DNA of 9,712 nt, from contig JAOZRY010000081.1 of assembly GCA_029939965.1 (NCBI GenBank), positions 1 through 9,712 on the forward strand, written 5' to 3'. The DNA is from Bacteroidales bacterium (GTDB lineage Bacteria > Bacteroidota > Bacteroidia > Bacteroidales > 4484-276). Of this stretch, positions 1-7,412 are shown piece after piece. The position numbers and the translations under genes are program-made. Under the pieces are notes generated by a model. It was not told the DNA's origin and did not search any database. It worked only from the letters and a program-made list of their open reading frames with translations. Within the stretch, counting starts at the first letter, position 1, and each line of letters starts with the position of its first letter.

Positions 1-9
1 ACTATAAAA

Positions 10-573
10 TTGAGCATTTATCATCTAATCATCATTGTGTTAGCATTATCCATGGATGCTTTTTCGGGTGTTTACCTAAATGGGTTCATCAAAGAGGCAA
101 CATTTACCGAAAGGTTGAGGGTAATGATTCTGATCCCATTCACCAGCAGTTTTATGGCTTGTATTGGATTTTTGCTTGGAGGAGTTATTACTTCACTTCT
201 ATCCGAATTTTCTATGACTCTAACTGTGGGGCTAATATTTATTATTGGTTTTAAATTTATCATCAAATCATTTAAACCAAAATTTCAGGAGATGACGTAT
301 GAACTCACACAGCTCAAAACACTTATAGGGTTTTCATTTGCACTTGGGATTAATGCCTTTTTGTTAGGGTTGGCATTACCATTATTTGAAATTGGGATCA
401 TTAATATTTTAATCGTTTTTGCAATTGTATTTATAATTGTAACCTCACTCGCTATGTTTTTTGGTAAAAGGAGTAACCGTTTTATTGTTGCTTCGAGGCT
501 CATACTTATTGGTGGGTTTTTTATTTCAGGAAGTGCCGTTTATTACATTATCGAATATTTTAATTTTATTTAA
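10..573 (+). CDS. mntP: Divergent MntP-family (DUF204) membrane transporter, putative Mn2+ efflux
   Basis: A 187-residue, very hydrophobic protein with about six membrane segments, the usual size of MntP (about 190 residues). MntP exports Mn2+ across the inner membrane and is an internal duplication of a three-helix unit. The first repeat has the family hallmark LALSMDAF with Asp16, followed by an ERLR segment like the EALR of E. coli MntP. The second repeat begins near residue 106. There the expected Asp (D118 in E. coli, in TSLDAMAVG) is Asn115 (ALGINAFLLG), so one of the paired acidic residues is missing. The linker between repeats (88-104) is short. I chose TTG at 10 because it gives the normal MntP N-terminus; the frame is open to the window edge, so an earlier start cannot be excluded. 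The nuclease gene follows after 11 bp, so co-transcription is likely. The family call is fairly firm; Mn2+ as substrate is uncertain. Confidence 0.7.
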   Translation: MSIYHLIIIVLALSMDAFSGVYLNGFIKEATFTERLRVMILIPFTSSFMACIGFLLGGVITSLLSEFSMTLTVGLIFIIGFKFIIKSFKPKFQEMTYELTQLKTLIGFSFALGINAFLLGLALPLFEIGIINILIVFAIVFIIVTSLAMFFGKRSNRFIVASRLILIGGFFISGSAVYYIIEYFNFI

Positions 574-584
574 AACAAAAACTA

Positions 585-1652
585 ATGAGAGTTTATTTAT
601 TTATTTGCTTACTTATACTTACTTCGATTGCAAAAACTCAGATTCCTCCCGGATATTATAACCAGGCCGCAGGACTTACCGGTATCGAATTACAAGAAGC
701 ACTTCATGGGATTATTGATAACCATAACGACATCAGCTATGGTGCAATTTGGAGTGCATTTGAAGATACCGATAAAAAATCTAATGGGAAAGTTTGGGAT
801 ATATATTCTGACGTTCCGGGTGGAAACCCTCCGTATCAGTTCACTTTTTTTTCGGATCAATGTGGGAACTACGGACAAGAAGGCGATTGTTATAATCGCG
901 AACACTCTTTTCCGAGAAGCTGGTTTGGGGGTACGGTTGCACCAATGAATACTGAATTGTTTCAGGTATATCCAACGGATGGATATGTAAACGGGAAAAG
1001 AGGAAACTATCCTTATGGTGAGGTTGGAACCGCTAACTGGACTTCGCAGAATGGTTGTAAAGTTGGCGGATGTATTACTCCCGGATACTCAGGTACTGTA
1101 TTTGAACCCATTGATGAATATAAAGGCGATTTGGCCAGAACATATTTTTATATGGCCACACGATATCTTGGCGAAGATAATAACTGGCCAGGTAGCCCGA
1201 TGGTAGATGGATCGCAACCCAAAGAATGGGCACTAAATATGCTTTTCGATTGGCATCAGGATGATCCCGTGAGCCAGAAAGAAATTGACCGTAATGATGC
1301 GATTTATGATTATCAGAATAACAGAAATCCATTTATCGATCATCCGGAATACACAGATATGATTTGGTTTAATACGACCATTTCACAGGATTTGGCTTTT
1401 GATGAGTTTGATTTTAAAGTTTATCCAAATCCTGTAAAAGACTATCTTCAGATTTTGCTTTCTTCGGATGTATTGCAAAAAGAGTTGGATTTTAAGGTTG
1501 TTGACCAGGCAGGACGAACATTACTTGCAGTGGATTCTGATGGAACCGATCATCAACAAATAAATCTTTTTAATCTCGAAAAAGGATTGTATTTTCTAAT
1601 TATCCACGACAGTGAAAGTAATTATAGGATTAGTAAGAAGATTATTAGATAA
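585..1652 (+). CDS. Secreted endonuclease I (EndA/NucM family) with T9SS C-terminal sorting domain
   Basis: A 355-residue extracellular or surface nuclease. Residues 1-19 form a signal peptide. The endonuclease I domain spans about 25-262. It carries the His-Me finger signature YNREHSFPRSWFG (103-115; His107 probable general base), then TELFQVYPTDGYVNGKRGNY (123-142) and the late DRNDAIYDYQNNRNPF block (235-250), whose Asn residues fit metal binding in Vvn/NucM enzymes. Cys93/Cys102 and Cys158/Cys163 could form disulfides. Residues 278-355 match a type A T9SS sorting domain: KVYPNPVKDYLQI, a central G-R-T-L strand, then L-EKGLYFLII and a basic C-terminus SKKIIR. This implies Sec export followed by T9SS release or surface anchoring. 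Such enzymes cut DNA with little sequence preference, so nutrient scavenging or biofilm DNA degradation is the likely role (inferred). It starts 11 bp after the MntP-like gene. The longer hairpin repeat begins 19 bp after its stop. Confidence 0.93.
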   Translation: MRVYLFICLLILTSIAKTQIPPGYYNQAAGLTGIELQEALHGIIDNHNDISYGAIWSAFEDTDKKSNGKVWDIYSDVPGGNPPYQFTFFSDQCGNYGQEGDCYNREHSFPRSWFGGTVAPMNTELFQVYPTDGYVNGKRGNYPYGEVGTANWTSQNGCKVGGCITPGYSGTVFEPIDEYKGDLARTYFYMATRYLGEDNNWPGSPMVDGSQPKEWALNMLFDWHQDDPVSQKEIDRNDAIYDYQNNRNPFIDHPEYTDMIWFNTTISQDLAFDEFDFKVYPNPVKDYLQILLSSDVLQKELDFKVVDQAGRTLLAVDSDGTDHQQINLFNLEKGLYFLIIHDSESNYRISKKIIR

Positions 1653-1671
1653 TTGGTGTTTGTTTATAATG

Positions 1672-1800
1672 TCAGTGTCTGATCTATAATGTTCTCTAAC
1701 GAGGCTTGTGAGGTGCTGAAAAACAATAAGTTTACTTTTGTAAATGTTTGTTTTCAGCACAAGCATAACGAAGTTAGGGGACATTAGAGACAGACACTAA
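1672..1800. repeat. MITE-like imperfect palindromic element (full copy)
   Basis: A non-coding element of about 127 bp with imperfect inverted arms of about 50 nt. The ends read AGTGTCTG (1674-1681) and CAGACACT (1791-1798). Further in, the arms share TCT, AATGT, CTAAC, GCTTGT and GCTGAAAA in order, with small gaps. The centre (1721-1750) holds a mini-palindrome, TTTAC-TTTT-GTAAA (1731-1744). The right arm plus centre (1720-1802) recurs in inverted orientation at 8799-8881 with 80 of 83 bases identical. Two copies, inverted termini and no ORF fit a miniature inverted-repeat transposable element or a large REP-type hairpin. I could not find a clear target-site duplication and cannot name a parental IS. 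It lies between the nuclease stop and queD and could fold at the nuclease mRNA 3' end. Confidence 0.75.
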
Positions 1801-1863
1801 TTTGTGGAGGCAGTATATTCGTAATCTCGCAGTAATTATTATTAACGAAAAACTCTTTTTATT

Positions 1864-2313
1864 GTGGCAAAAATTAGAATTACAAAGGCATACAAATTTG
1901 ATATGGCGCATGCCCTCCCCGGACATGACGGCCTGTGTAGTAATATTCACGGACATTCGTACGAACTTTTAGTAACACTTATCGGCGAACCAATTACCGA
2001 TCAGGACTCACCAAAATTGGGTATGGTAATCGATTTCAAAGATTTGAAGATGATAATAAAAGGTCTGATAACGGATGAACTTGACCATTCGATGATTCTT
2101 CGCAAAAATGCCCCGGAGGATTTGGTTAACGTAATCAAAAATAATTTCGAAAGGATTATTTTGGTAGATTATCAGCCTACCAGCGAAAACATGATTATTG
2201 ATTTTGCCGAACGTATTATTGATGCTTTGCCCGAAAACGTAAAGCTACATCATCTTAAACTTTGGGAAACGGTTACTTCATACACCGAGTGGTATGCCGA
2301 TGATAATCTCTAA
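1864..2313 (+). CDS. queD: 6-carboxy-5,6,7,8-tetrahydropterin synthase (QueD/PTPS family)
   Basis: A 149-residue cytoplasmic enzyme that converts dihydroneopterin triphosphate to 6-carboxytetrahydropterin, the second step to preQ0 and queuosine. The T-fold zinc site is complete: His16 (FDMAHAL), His29 and His31 (CSNIHGHSY). The catalytic Cys25 stands before it, spaced C-x3-H-G-H as in QueD. LDHSM (73-77, Asp74/His75) supplies the catalytic pair, PTSEN (105-109) is conserved, and Glu135 in KLWET is the pterin-binding acid. The length fits the family, and the Cys25/Glu135 pattern favours QueD over eukaryotic-type PTPS. The start is GTG at 1864: it gives the typical N-terminus MAKIRITKAYKFDMAH and the next in-frame Met (14) would cut into the zinc site. 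No other queuosine gene is in the window. The gene stands alone, downstream of the palindromic repeat and convergent with the LRR gene 47 bp away. No convincing promoter or preQ1 riboswitch was seen in 1801-1863. Confidence 0.93.
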   Translation: MAKIRITKAYKFDMAHALPGHDGLCSNIHGHSYELLVTLIGEPITDQDSPKLGMVIDFKDLKMIIKGLITDELDHSMILRKNAPEDLVNVIKNNFERIILVDYQPTSENMIIDFAERIIDALPENVKLHHLKLWETVTSYTEWYADDNL

Positions 2314-2360
2314 CCCTAACTGTTTTTATAAATAATTCCTTCCAAGATAAAAATCAACCA

Positions 2361-4979
2361 TTAATAAAATATAATCTCAATCTCCGGATTTGCTTTTTTA
2401 AAATTGTCTATCTTTTTCTGAGATATGCGTGTGTTGTAACACCTGATTAGTTTAAGATTGGCTAATTGACTAAGTTCTTTCAGATTCTTAATGCTGGTGT
2501 TATAGCAGTTGAAGTGTTCAAGATTATGAAGACTTTCCAGACCTTTCAGGTTTTTAATAAGTGTACCCGAAATATTTAATTTCTTAAGATATTCTAATCC
2601 TGCCAAAAATTCAAGACTTTCGATAGGGGTATTTTGTATATCAAGATTTTCGAGATTTCTAACTTCCGAAAGGGGTTCAAGTGTTTCAATGGGGTTATTG
2701 GGGCAGACTAAAATCTTGAGTGATTTCATACCCCGTAACGGGCTTAGGCTTGTAATACTGGTATTTGTAAACTTTAGTTCTTCAAGAAACAATAGCTTAT
2801 TAATGTGTTCAAGGCTTTTTATTTCTATGGAACGTTCTTCCATTTCGGGGAAATCGCTAAGGTCGATCCGGTGGAGATTTGCAATTTCCTGAAGTTGTTC
2901 TTTCGAAAGCTTTTTGTTGGTTTTAAGGAATTTTTCGGCAAGCAGTTTCCAAACTTCGGGTAATTGCTCCCACCATATTTCAAGTTCATCGGTTTGATAT
3001 ACAACAAGGCACTCCGGGTGCGATTTAATAAATGTGATTACTTCAACATTGGCCACCGGGCTATTATCGAAGTATAAAAATTTTAATTCGGTTAAATCCA
3101 TTAGTGGAACTATGGTGGTAACCCGGGTATGATCGAACCGGAGTTTTTCGAGTTTCGGAAGTTTTTCGAGTGGTTTAATGTCTGTTACTTTTGTGTTAGA
3201 AAAATCTAATTCTCGTAAATCTGCCAAAGCACTCAATGGTTCAAGGCTCGAAATACCAGAACCCTCACAGCTTATTTCGGATAATAATGAAAGGTTCTCC
3301 AAAGGTTCAAGCGATTGGATTCGTTTGTTTCCTGAAATATTAATATCGTTAATCCGGATAATCTTATGAAGTTCTTCTTTTTCGGGATTTTGCATCCAGT
3401 TCAATTTTTCAATAAACACCTCTTTCCACTCTGGTGATAGGCTTTTCCACCAATTAATAAGTTCAGCAGATTCATAAATAACCAGCACATCAGGATTGTT
3501 TTCCATAAAGCGGAGAGCTTCTTTGCGGGTAACCCCGGTTTGATCGCAGTAAATCTTATTTAATTCGGGCAAACCATTTAATGGGGATAGATCGGAAATT
3601 TGAGAGTGGTTTGCAAAAAGAAAATGCAGGCTCGACAAGTCTTTTAAAGGCTGTAAGTTTTCGACAGGGGTTTGTTCAAACTTAAGGAAATAAATGTTTT
3701 TCAATTTCCCAATCGGCGAAACATCCTTAATTTTTGTATTGGAAAAATCCAATCTTTCCAACGACACAAGTTCTGCTAATGGTTCCAGCGTTTGCACTTG
3801 AGATTCGGCAAACTCAAGTGTTTTTATCTTTTGCAAAACGGCTAATGGCTGAATGCTGTCGATAGATGTTTGATTAAAATAAAGTTTTTCGAGATTTGTG
3901 AAGTTTACCACAGGTTCAAGATCATTAACCAATGTATAACTTATTTCGATCTCTTCGAGGTTGGTCGAATATTTAAGTGGATCAAGTGTTTCAACTGCGG
4001 TATGCGAGCAATTAAGAAATTGGAGGTGAGTTAAATTTCTGAGTGGAGTAAGGTCGTTTATTAAAGTATGGCTACAGTCGATTCTTTTTAGTGCCGACAA
4101 TTTTATAAGTGGATCGAGTGAGACGATTCGCGATTTTCCCGAAATGTTGATAGTATCTATTTCGGTGAGTTTTTTGATCTGCTTATCAAGAAAATTGGCA
4201 TTAATATGAGATGTGTCGTTTAGCGAAATGTACAGGCTATCTTCTGATTCGAAGGTTAGAGTATCGCGGCTCATTCGCCATTTTACAAGAAAATTTAGCT
4301 TAGCAAGCGAATCATTAAACCAAATAACATCCTTCATTTTTACGGTATCCATTAAGTGGATGTTTTCTCCCAAAATATCTTTCCATACCTGTGGAAGTTC
4401 AGTCCACCATCTGCGTAATTCTTCTGTTTCGTTGAGCTTGGTAGTATAGATGCTGGCAATTTTCAAATCTTTTTCAAAGTCGTTAAGATTTATTTCAATA
4501 TACCTGATTCGGTTGGTGTTTACTGTATCGCCGGCAATGGTTACACCTTGTAGGTTGCGATTAAAGGTTACTTTAAAAAATAGTTGATTTTTTTCGTTTA
4601 CCTGATGTTCGATTTGTTCGATAGTAAACTGGAAGACCACCTGTTTAAAAAAAAAGTCGATGTCTTTTAAATAGGCCTGAACATCTTTATTAACAGGTGT
4701 TTCGCGATTTTCATCAAGATCATCCTCAATTTGTACTTTGTCGCTTTCAAAAAACTTGGTAAAACTTTGGTTTATGATAATGTCTTTTTCTTTTACCGGA
4801 ACTTCGGGGCTGCCAATAGTATTAAAAGTATATTCGAGAAAGGAAACAAGTTTTTCTGCATCGCTGCTGTATTGTTCTATTTCTTCAGCATTAAGTGCAT
4901 TTTGTGCAGTTGTTATTTCTATGCTAAATGATAGAATAAACCAGAAGAGGATAAAATATTTTACAATTGTATTGAACAT
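2361..4979 (-). CDS. Large exported SDS22-like leucine-rich repeat protein with three WW/LRR modules
   Basis: An 872-residue protein of unknown function. A signal peptide (1-26, ending TTAQ) sends it to the periplasm or surface; there is no T9SS tail or lipobox. Residues about 41-180 resemble the 191-residue protein encoded at 5995-6570 when aligned by eye. Then one composite module occurs three times: a short segment WWxxLPxxWK (191-200, 510-519, 669-678), a helical stretch, 22-residue LRRs of the type LxxLxFxNTxIxxLxPLxxL, and a closing cap FxxxNPExLVIY. Block 1 (276-502) has nine LRRs plus cap, block 2 (about 543-661) four plus cap, block 3 (703-872) about six plus cap; the protein ends exactly at the third cap. 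This LRR type normally forms a curved protein-binding surface, so binding or scaffolding is inferred. The gene lies 7 bp downstream of the 283-residue exported protein, so the two are an operon. It is convergent with queD. Confidence 0.9.
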   Translation of the reverse strand: MFNTIVKYFILFWFILSFSIEITTAQNALNAEEIEQYSSDAEKLVSFLEYTFNTIGSPEVPVKEKDIIINQSFTKFFESDKVQIEDDLDENRETPVNKDVQAYLKDIDFFFKQVVFQFTIEQIEHQVNEKNQLFFKVTFNRNLQGVTIAGDTVNTNRIRYIEINLNDFEKDLKIASIYTTKLNETEELRRWWTELPQVWKDILGENIHLMDTVKMKDVIWFNDSLAKLNFLVKWRMSRDTLTFESEDSLYISLNDTSHINANFLDKQIKKLTEIDTINISGKSRIVSLDPLIKLSALKRIDCSHTLINDLTPLRNLTHLQFLNCSHTAVETLDPLKYSTNLEEIEISYTLVNDLEPVVNFTNLEKLYFNQTSIDSIQPLAVLQKIKTLEFAESQVQTLEPLAELVSLERLDFSNTKIKDVSPIGKLKNIYFLKFEQTPVENLQPLKDLSSLHFLFANHSQISDLSPLNGLPELNKIYCDQTGVTRKEALRFMENNPDVLVIYESAELINWWKSLSPEWKEVFIEKLNWMQNPEKEELHKIIRINDINISGNKRIQSLEPLENLSLLSEISCEGSGISSLEPLSALADLRELDFSNTKVTDIKPLEKLPKLEKLRFDHTRVTTIVPLMDLTELKFLYFDNSPVANVEVITFIKSHPECLVVYQTDELEIWWEQLPEVWKLLAEKFLKTNKKLSKEQLQEIANLHRIDLSDFPEMEERSIEIKSLEHINKLLFLEELKFTNTSITSLSPLRGMKSLKILVCPNNPIETLEPLSEVRNLENLDIQNTPIESLEFLAGLEYLKKLNISGTLIKNLKGLESLHNLEHFNCYNTSIKNLKELSQLANLKLIRCYNTRISQKKIDNFKKANPEIEIIFY

Positions 4980-4986
4980 TAAAAAG

Positions 4987-5838
4987 CTAATCTATATTAT
5001 AAATAAAATTTCTCAGGCTGTCTTTTTGTCCATTTTCCAGTTTAATGAGATTTGAAATTAACCATCCTCGGTTTGTACCCGGACGATTAAATTCAGAAAT
5101 TTCAAAATACCATCCGTCAATCTGAAAAAAGTGAAACTTTAGTCCTGTAATATATTTGAATTCCAGGTATCCGTTTTGGAGTTCATAAAGAAAAATGGAA
5201 AGTTTGCAGGGTTCAAAGTTTTGTTTAAAATAATCTCCAATATGATCCTGATTTGTAAAAACTTTATCAAGATTCATAAAATCCAGTTCATGACTTAAGG
5301 GATGTAGAAACCGAGATGCAGTTTGATCATCCGGGCTGTATAAATTTTCGTATGGAGCGTATCTCACCTCATCGATCACCCATTTGGAACCCAGATTTTC
5401 TTTTACCAATCTCATCAAAAGTGTTACATAAACTTCTTTGTTCCCTCGCTTAAATTTGGCAAATACTTCACCAAACCATTCACCACCATGAAAGTTTAAT
5501 AGCGCAAAGTTTTCAGGGTTGGTAACTGAATTTACGAAAGCTGTTTTGAGTAAATCAGACATGCCATCATTTTGCTTATCGAAAAGCAAATTAATGTACT
5601 GTTTTCTGAGCTCAGGATTGTGATACATCGAATCGCGTGGCGAATATTTCACACCCCGCTTGCTCTCTTCGGCATTAAATCGTCTGAAAAACTGATTAAC
5701 CTGTTTGGTTTCGGCAAAGAACGAACTTACATCATCGAGGTAGTTGTTTTTGTTATTAACCGAAAGTTCACCAATTTGTGAAAAACCTGGTAAAGCCAAC
5801 ACCAGGAAAAACAAGAATGCCACTTTTTTAGCATGCAT
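4987..5838 (-). CDS. Exported protein of unknown function, 283 residues
   Basis: I do not recognise a named family. A signal peptide covers residues 1-21 (hydrophobic FLFFLVLALPGF, cut after SQ), so the protein is periplasmic or secreted. The mature part looks globular. Residues 33-165 are mainly helical at first (FFAETKQVNQFFRRFNAEE), then alternate strands and helices around LLKTAFVNSV (96-105), GGEWFGEVFAKFK (118-130), VYVTLLMRLV (136-145) and SKWVIDEVRY (151-160). A helix-rich start followed by strands ending in a W-x-I-D-x-V edge could be NTF2-like, but this is weak. A second part (185-283) ends with FFQIDGWYFEISEFNR (237-252), again strand-rich. It is the first gene of an operon with the LRR protein (7-bp gap). 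The upstream terminator at 5936-5976 separates it from the previous operon, so it should have its own promoter in 5839-5935; I found no good TAnnTTTG match there. Confidence 0.85.
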   Translation of the reverse strand: MHAKKVAFLFFLVLALPGFSQIGELSVNNKNNYLDDVSSFFAETKQVNQFFRRFNAEESKRGVKYSPRDSMYHNPELRKQYINLLFDKQNDGMSDLLKTAFVNSVTNPENFALLNFHGGEWFGEVFAKFKRGNKEVYVTLLMRLVKENLGSKWVIDEVRYAPYENLYSPDDQTASRFLHPLSHELDFMNLDKVFTNQDHIGDYFKQNFEPCKLSIFLYELQNGYLEFKYITGLKFHFFQIDGWYFEISEFNRPGTNRGWLISNLIKLENGQKDSLRNFIYNID

Positions 5839-5935
5839 AATCTGGGATTTAATTCTTAATAAACGGTACAGATTTTCGTTGGCTTTTCTGTTTTAGATAA
5901 TGAAGTTTCTGATAAGTAAAATGGAAATGGGAAAC

Positions 5936-5976
5936 AAAAAAAATCCGCCATAGATTTTAACAATCACCCGGCGGAT
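5936..5976 (-). terminator. Rho-independent terminator of the lipoprotein/191-residue protein operon
   Basis: Read on the minus strand, a 7-bp perfect stem ATCCGCC (5976-5970) pairs with GGCGGAT (5949-5943). The 20-nt loop can itself pair GATT with AATC. Eight T follow directly (5943-5936). It lies 18 bp after the stop of the 191-residue protein gene and nothing else on this strand ends here. Confidence 0.8.
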
Positions 5977-5994
5977 AATATTTTTATAGTTTGA

Positions 5995-6570
5995 TTACGG
6001 CATTGTTTCCACTACTCTAACATCTCCGAGAAGTACATCCCAGAAACCTATAATGCGACCGCCAATTTGGGTTTGCTTGCGTTCAACATAAACTGTTATG
6101 TCTTTTTTTGTGGTGTCAACGTATTTTAATTTATCGCCCGAACGGCCTTCGAACCGTTGATAAATGGTAATTATACCAACGTACCTTCCATCGGGCTGAC
6201 GTTCGAGATCAGAAATGTATTCGATGTTGAACCATTCGATGTTTACATTGTCGTAATTAAGTGCCATTAACCTTTCGAGGTAGGTTCTGATATCGTAGTA
6301 CTTTACTTCATTCTGGTTAAGTGCCGAAACACCCATTTGAGCATCTTCGGTAAACAATTCGAGTGTACGGTCTATTACTCTGTTAGCTTCTGACCAGGGC
6401 GTTTTCTTGTTGCCAATAATGCTTATGTATTTACTCAGGTCTCTTACTTTTTCGAGTGCCAGACTGTCGATTGCCATTTTGCGCTCAGGGCTAATGTTGT
6501 CTTGTGCTACAACATTCTGGCTAATAAATACTGCCAGTAAAATCCAAATTATATTTTTTAATACCTTCAT
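5995..6570 (-). CDS. Small periplasmic protein of unknown function, related to the N-terminus of the LRR protein
   Basis: A 191-residue protein with a signal peptide (1-23, ending VVAQ) and no lipobox. The mature domain starts helical (37-75, with IGNKKTPWSEANRVIDRTLELF), then the motif YYDIRTYLERL (91-101), then strands: VNIEWFNIEYI (109-119), GRYVGIITIYQRFEG (128-142), KKDITVYVER (155-164). Helices followed by a curved sheet resemble an NTF2/SnoaL-like cone fold, but this is inference from pattern only. The same order (EK, IG, P-EK/EA, F-D, D-x-YL, V-x-F/W, I-E-x-I) with near-identical spacing appears in residues 41-142 of the LRR protein, where DVQAYL matches DIRTYL. It starts 5 bp after the lipoprotein gene stop, so the two are one operon, closed by the terminator at 5936-5976. 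I cannot assign a molecular function. Confidence 0.87.
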   Translation of the reverse strand: MKVLKNIIWILLAVFISQNVVAQDNISPERKMAIDSLALEKVRDLSKYISIIGNKKTPWSEANRVIDRTLELFTEDAQMGVSALNQNEVKYYDIRTYLERLMALNYDNVNIEWFNIEYISDLERQPDGRYVGIITIYQRFEGRSGDKLKYVDTTKKDITVYVERKQTQIGGRIIGFWDVLLGDVRVVETMP

Positions 6571-6575
6571 AATTT

Positions 6576-7235
6576 TTACATTTTAATCAATTCCAATTCA
6601 GTTATTTTTCCATTAGCATCAAATTGTACATTGTGAATTTTATTCACATTTCTACCCTGATCATTAATGTATTCAAGATATTTTTTGATGGTGGTAGGCC
6701 GGTCGTAATCTTTGATGTCGCCATCCATAAATACAATTATTAGAACCGGAACATCGGGCGACGCAAAATAACGGAGTGTTTCGCTGATACGTGTATTCGA
6801 CATTTCCATCGATCGGTTATCTGCCACAGCATCAAAAAGGTTTTCGAGCTTCACAAATTTTTGCTCTTCCAGCCTTTGTGCTTCCTGTTCTTTACGAATC
6901 TTCTCTTTCTCGAGCCTCTTAATCTCATCTTTTTCATTTTTAATTATTTGCTCTACTTTTTCCAGCAGCGCATCCACCTCAGGGTCTTCCAGGTTCATAC
7001 CCTTAATTTCCGATACTTTATCCTCCTTATCTCCAAGGCTAACAGTATTTGGATCGCTGATAATGGTTAGCAGGTCTTGTTTGGCCTGTTCAATTTTAGC
7101 CGCTCTTTCGGCAATAGCCTGTTCAGCGGCTATTTTTTTTTGACTTTTACAACCGGCAAATCCACCTGCAACAACGGCTGCAAGCACAAAAATGAAAAGC
7201 CTGGTAGTTAGAAATGAATAGATGCTTTTTCTCAT
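6576..7235 (-). CDS. Coiled-coil lipoprotein of unknown function
   Basis: A 219-residue envelope protein. From ATG at 7235 it has a basic start (MRKSIYSFLTTR), a hydrophobic core and GGFAGC, giving a lipobox with Cys29 (Phe at -3 is a little unusual). Residues 32-128 are almost continuous charged heptads (A/E/K/Q/L-rich, densest at 88-128), a long coiled coil. The C-terminal 128-219 is a compact domain: VKLENLFDAVADN, TRISETLRYFASPDVPVLII, DYDRPTTIKKYLEYIND (177-193) and GKITELELIKM at the end. I think the same PTTI-x-x-YL ending occurs in Bacteroidota proteins labelled NTF2-like, but that is from memory. A longer in-frame start (7310) exists but lies on the predicted promoter and would spoil the signal peptide, so I reject it. 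The 191-residue protein gene follows after 5 bp. Confidence 0.87.
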   Translation of the reverse strand: MRKSIYSFLTTRLFIFVLAAVVAGGFAGCKSQKKIAAEQAIAERAAKIEQAKQDLLTIISDPNTVSLGDKEDKVSEIKGMNLEDPEVDALLEKVEQIIKNEKDEIKRLEKEKIRKEQEAQRLEEQKFVKLENLFDAVADNRSMEMSNTRISETLRYFASPDVPVLIIVFMDGDIKDYDRPTTIKKYLEYINDQGRNVNKIHNVQFDANGKITELELIKM

Positions 7236-7278
7236 ATCACTTTGTTTAACAGTTTGATTTATAGACTTTATATGTGTA

Positions 7279-7310
7279 CAAAAATAAATTATTACAAGCA
7301 TTTGTTTCAA
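7279..7310 (-). promoter_or_regulatory. Bacteroidota-type promoter for the lipoprotein operon
   Basis: On the minus strand TTG (7310-7308), 21 bases, then TATTTTTG (7286-7279) match the -33/-7 consensus TTTG...TAnnTTTG. Transcription would start near 7272, leaving a leader of about 36 nt before the ATG at 7235. It supports the shorter start of the lipoprotein. Confidence 0.6.
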
Positions 7311-7350
7311 TGGGCAAAAGTTTTTTATTAAACTTTTATGAACAGCAACA

Positions 7351-7376
7351 TAAAAAACCCCCGAAACTAACGAGGG
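7351..7376 (-). terminator. Rho-independent terminator after the C1 peptidase gene
   Basis: On the minus strand CCCTCG (7376-7371) pairs with CGGGGG (7363-7358), one T-G pair, with a 7-nt loop TTAGTTT and a run of T (7357-7352). It lies 37 bp after the peptidase stop and before the promoter of the next operon, so it separates the two units. Confidence 0.85.
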
Positions 7377-7412
7377 CTGTGATGTTTTATTTCTGTTTAT
7401 ATCATTAACATT

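Noticed and set aside
1672..1800. CRISPR array or an IS with its own transposase
   Set aside because: There is one palindrome only, no regular repeat-spacer series, and no ORF long enough for a transposase.
1801..1863. preQ1 riboswitch or promoter upstream of queD
   Set aside because: I saw no preQ1-type stem-loop with an A-rich tail. The best -7 candidate, TATATTCG at 1814-1821, has a mismatch and no TTG at the right distance.
2314..2360. Shared terminator between convergent queD and the LRR gene
   Set aside because: The 47-bp gap is AT-rich but shows no convincing stem-loop on either strand.
2390..4200. DNA-level tandem repeat in the LRR gene
   Set aside because: The 22-residue periodicity is clear in the protein but the DNA copies have diverged too far to call a nucleotide repeat.
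5839..5935. Promoter for the 283-residue protein and LRR operon
   Set aside because: The nearest minus-strand match, TACCGTTT, does not fit TAnnTTTG. A promoter is expected here but I cannot place it.
7236..7310. 25-residue N-terminal extension of the lipoprotein from a TTG codon at 7310
   Set aside because: It overlaps the predicted promoter, precedes the transcription start and would bury the lipoprotein signal peptide. The ATG at 7235 gives a normal one.
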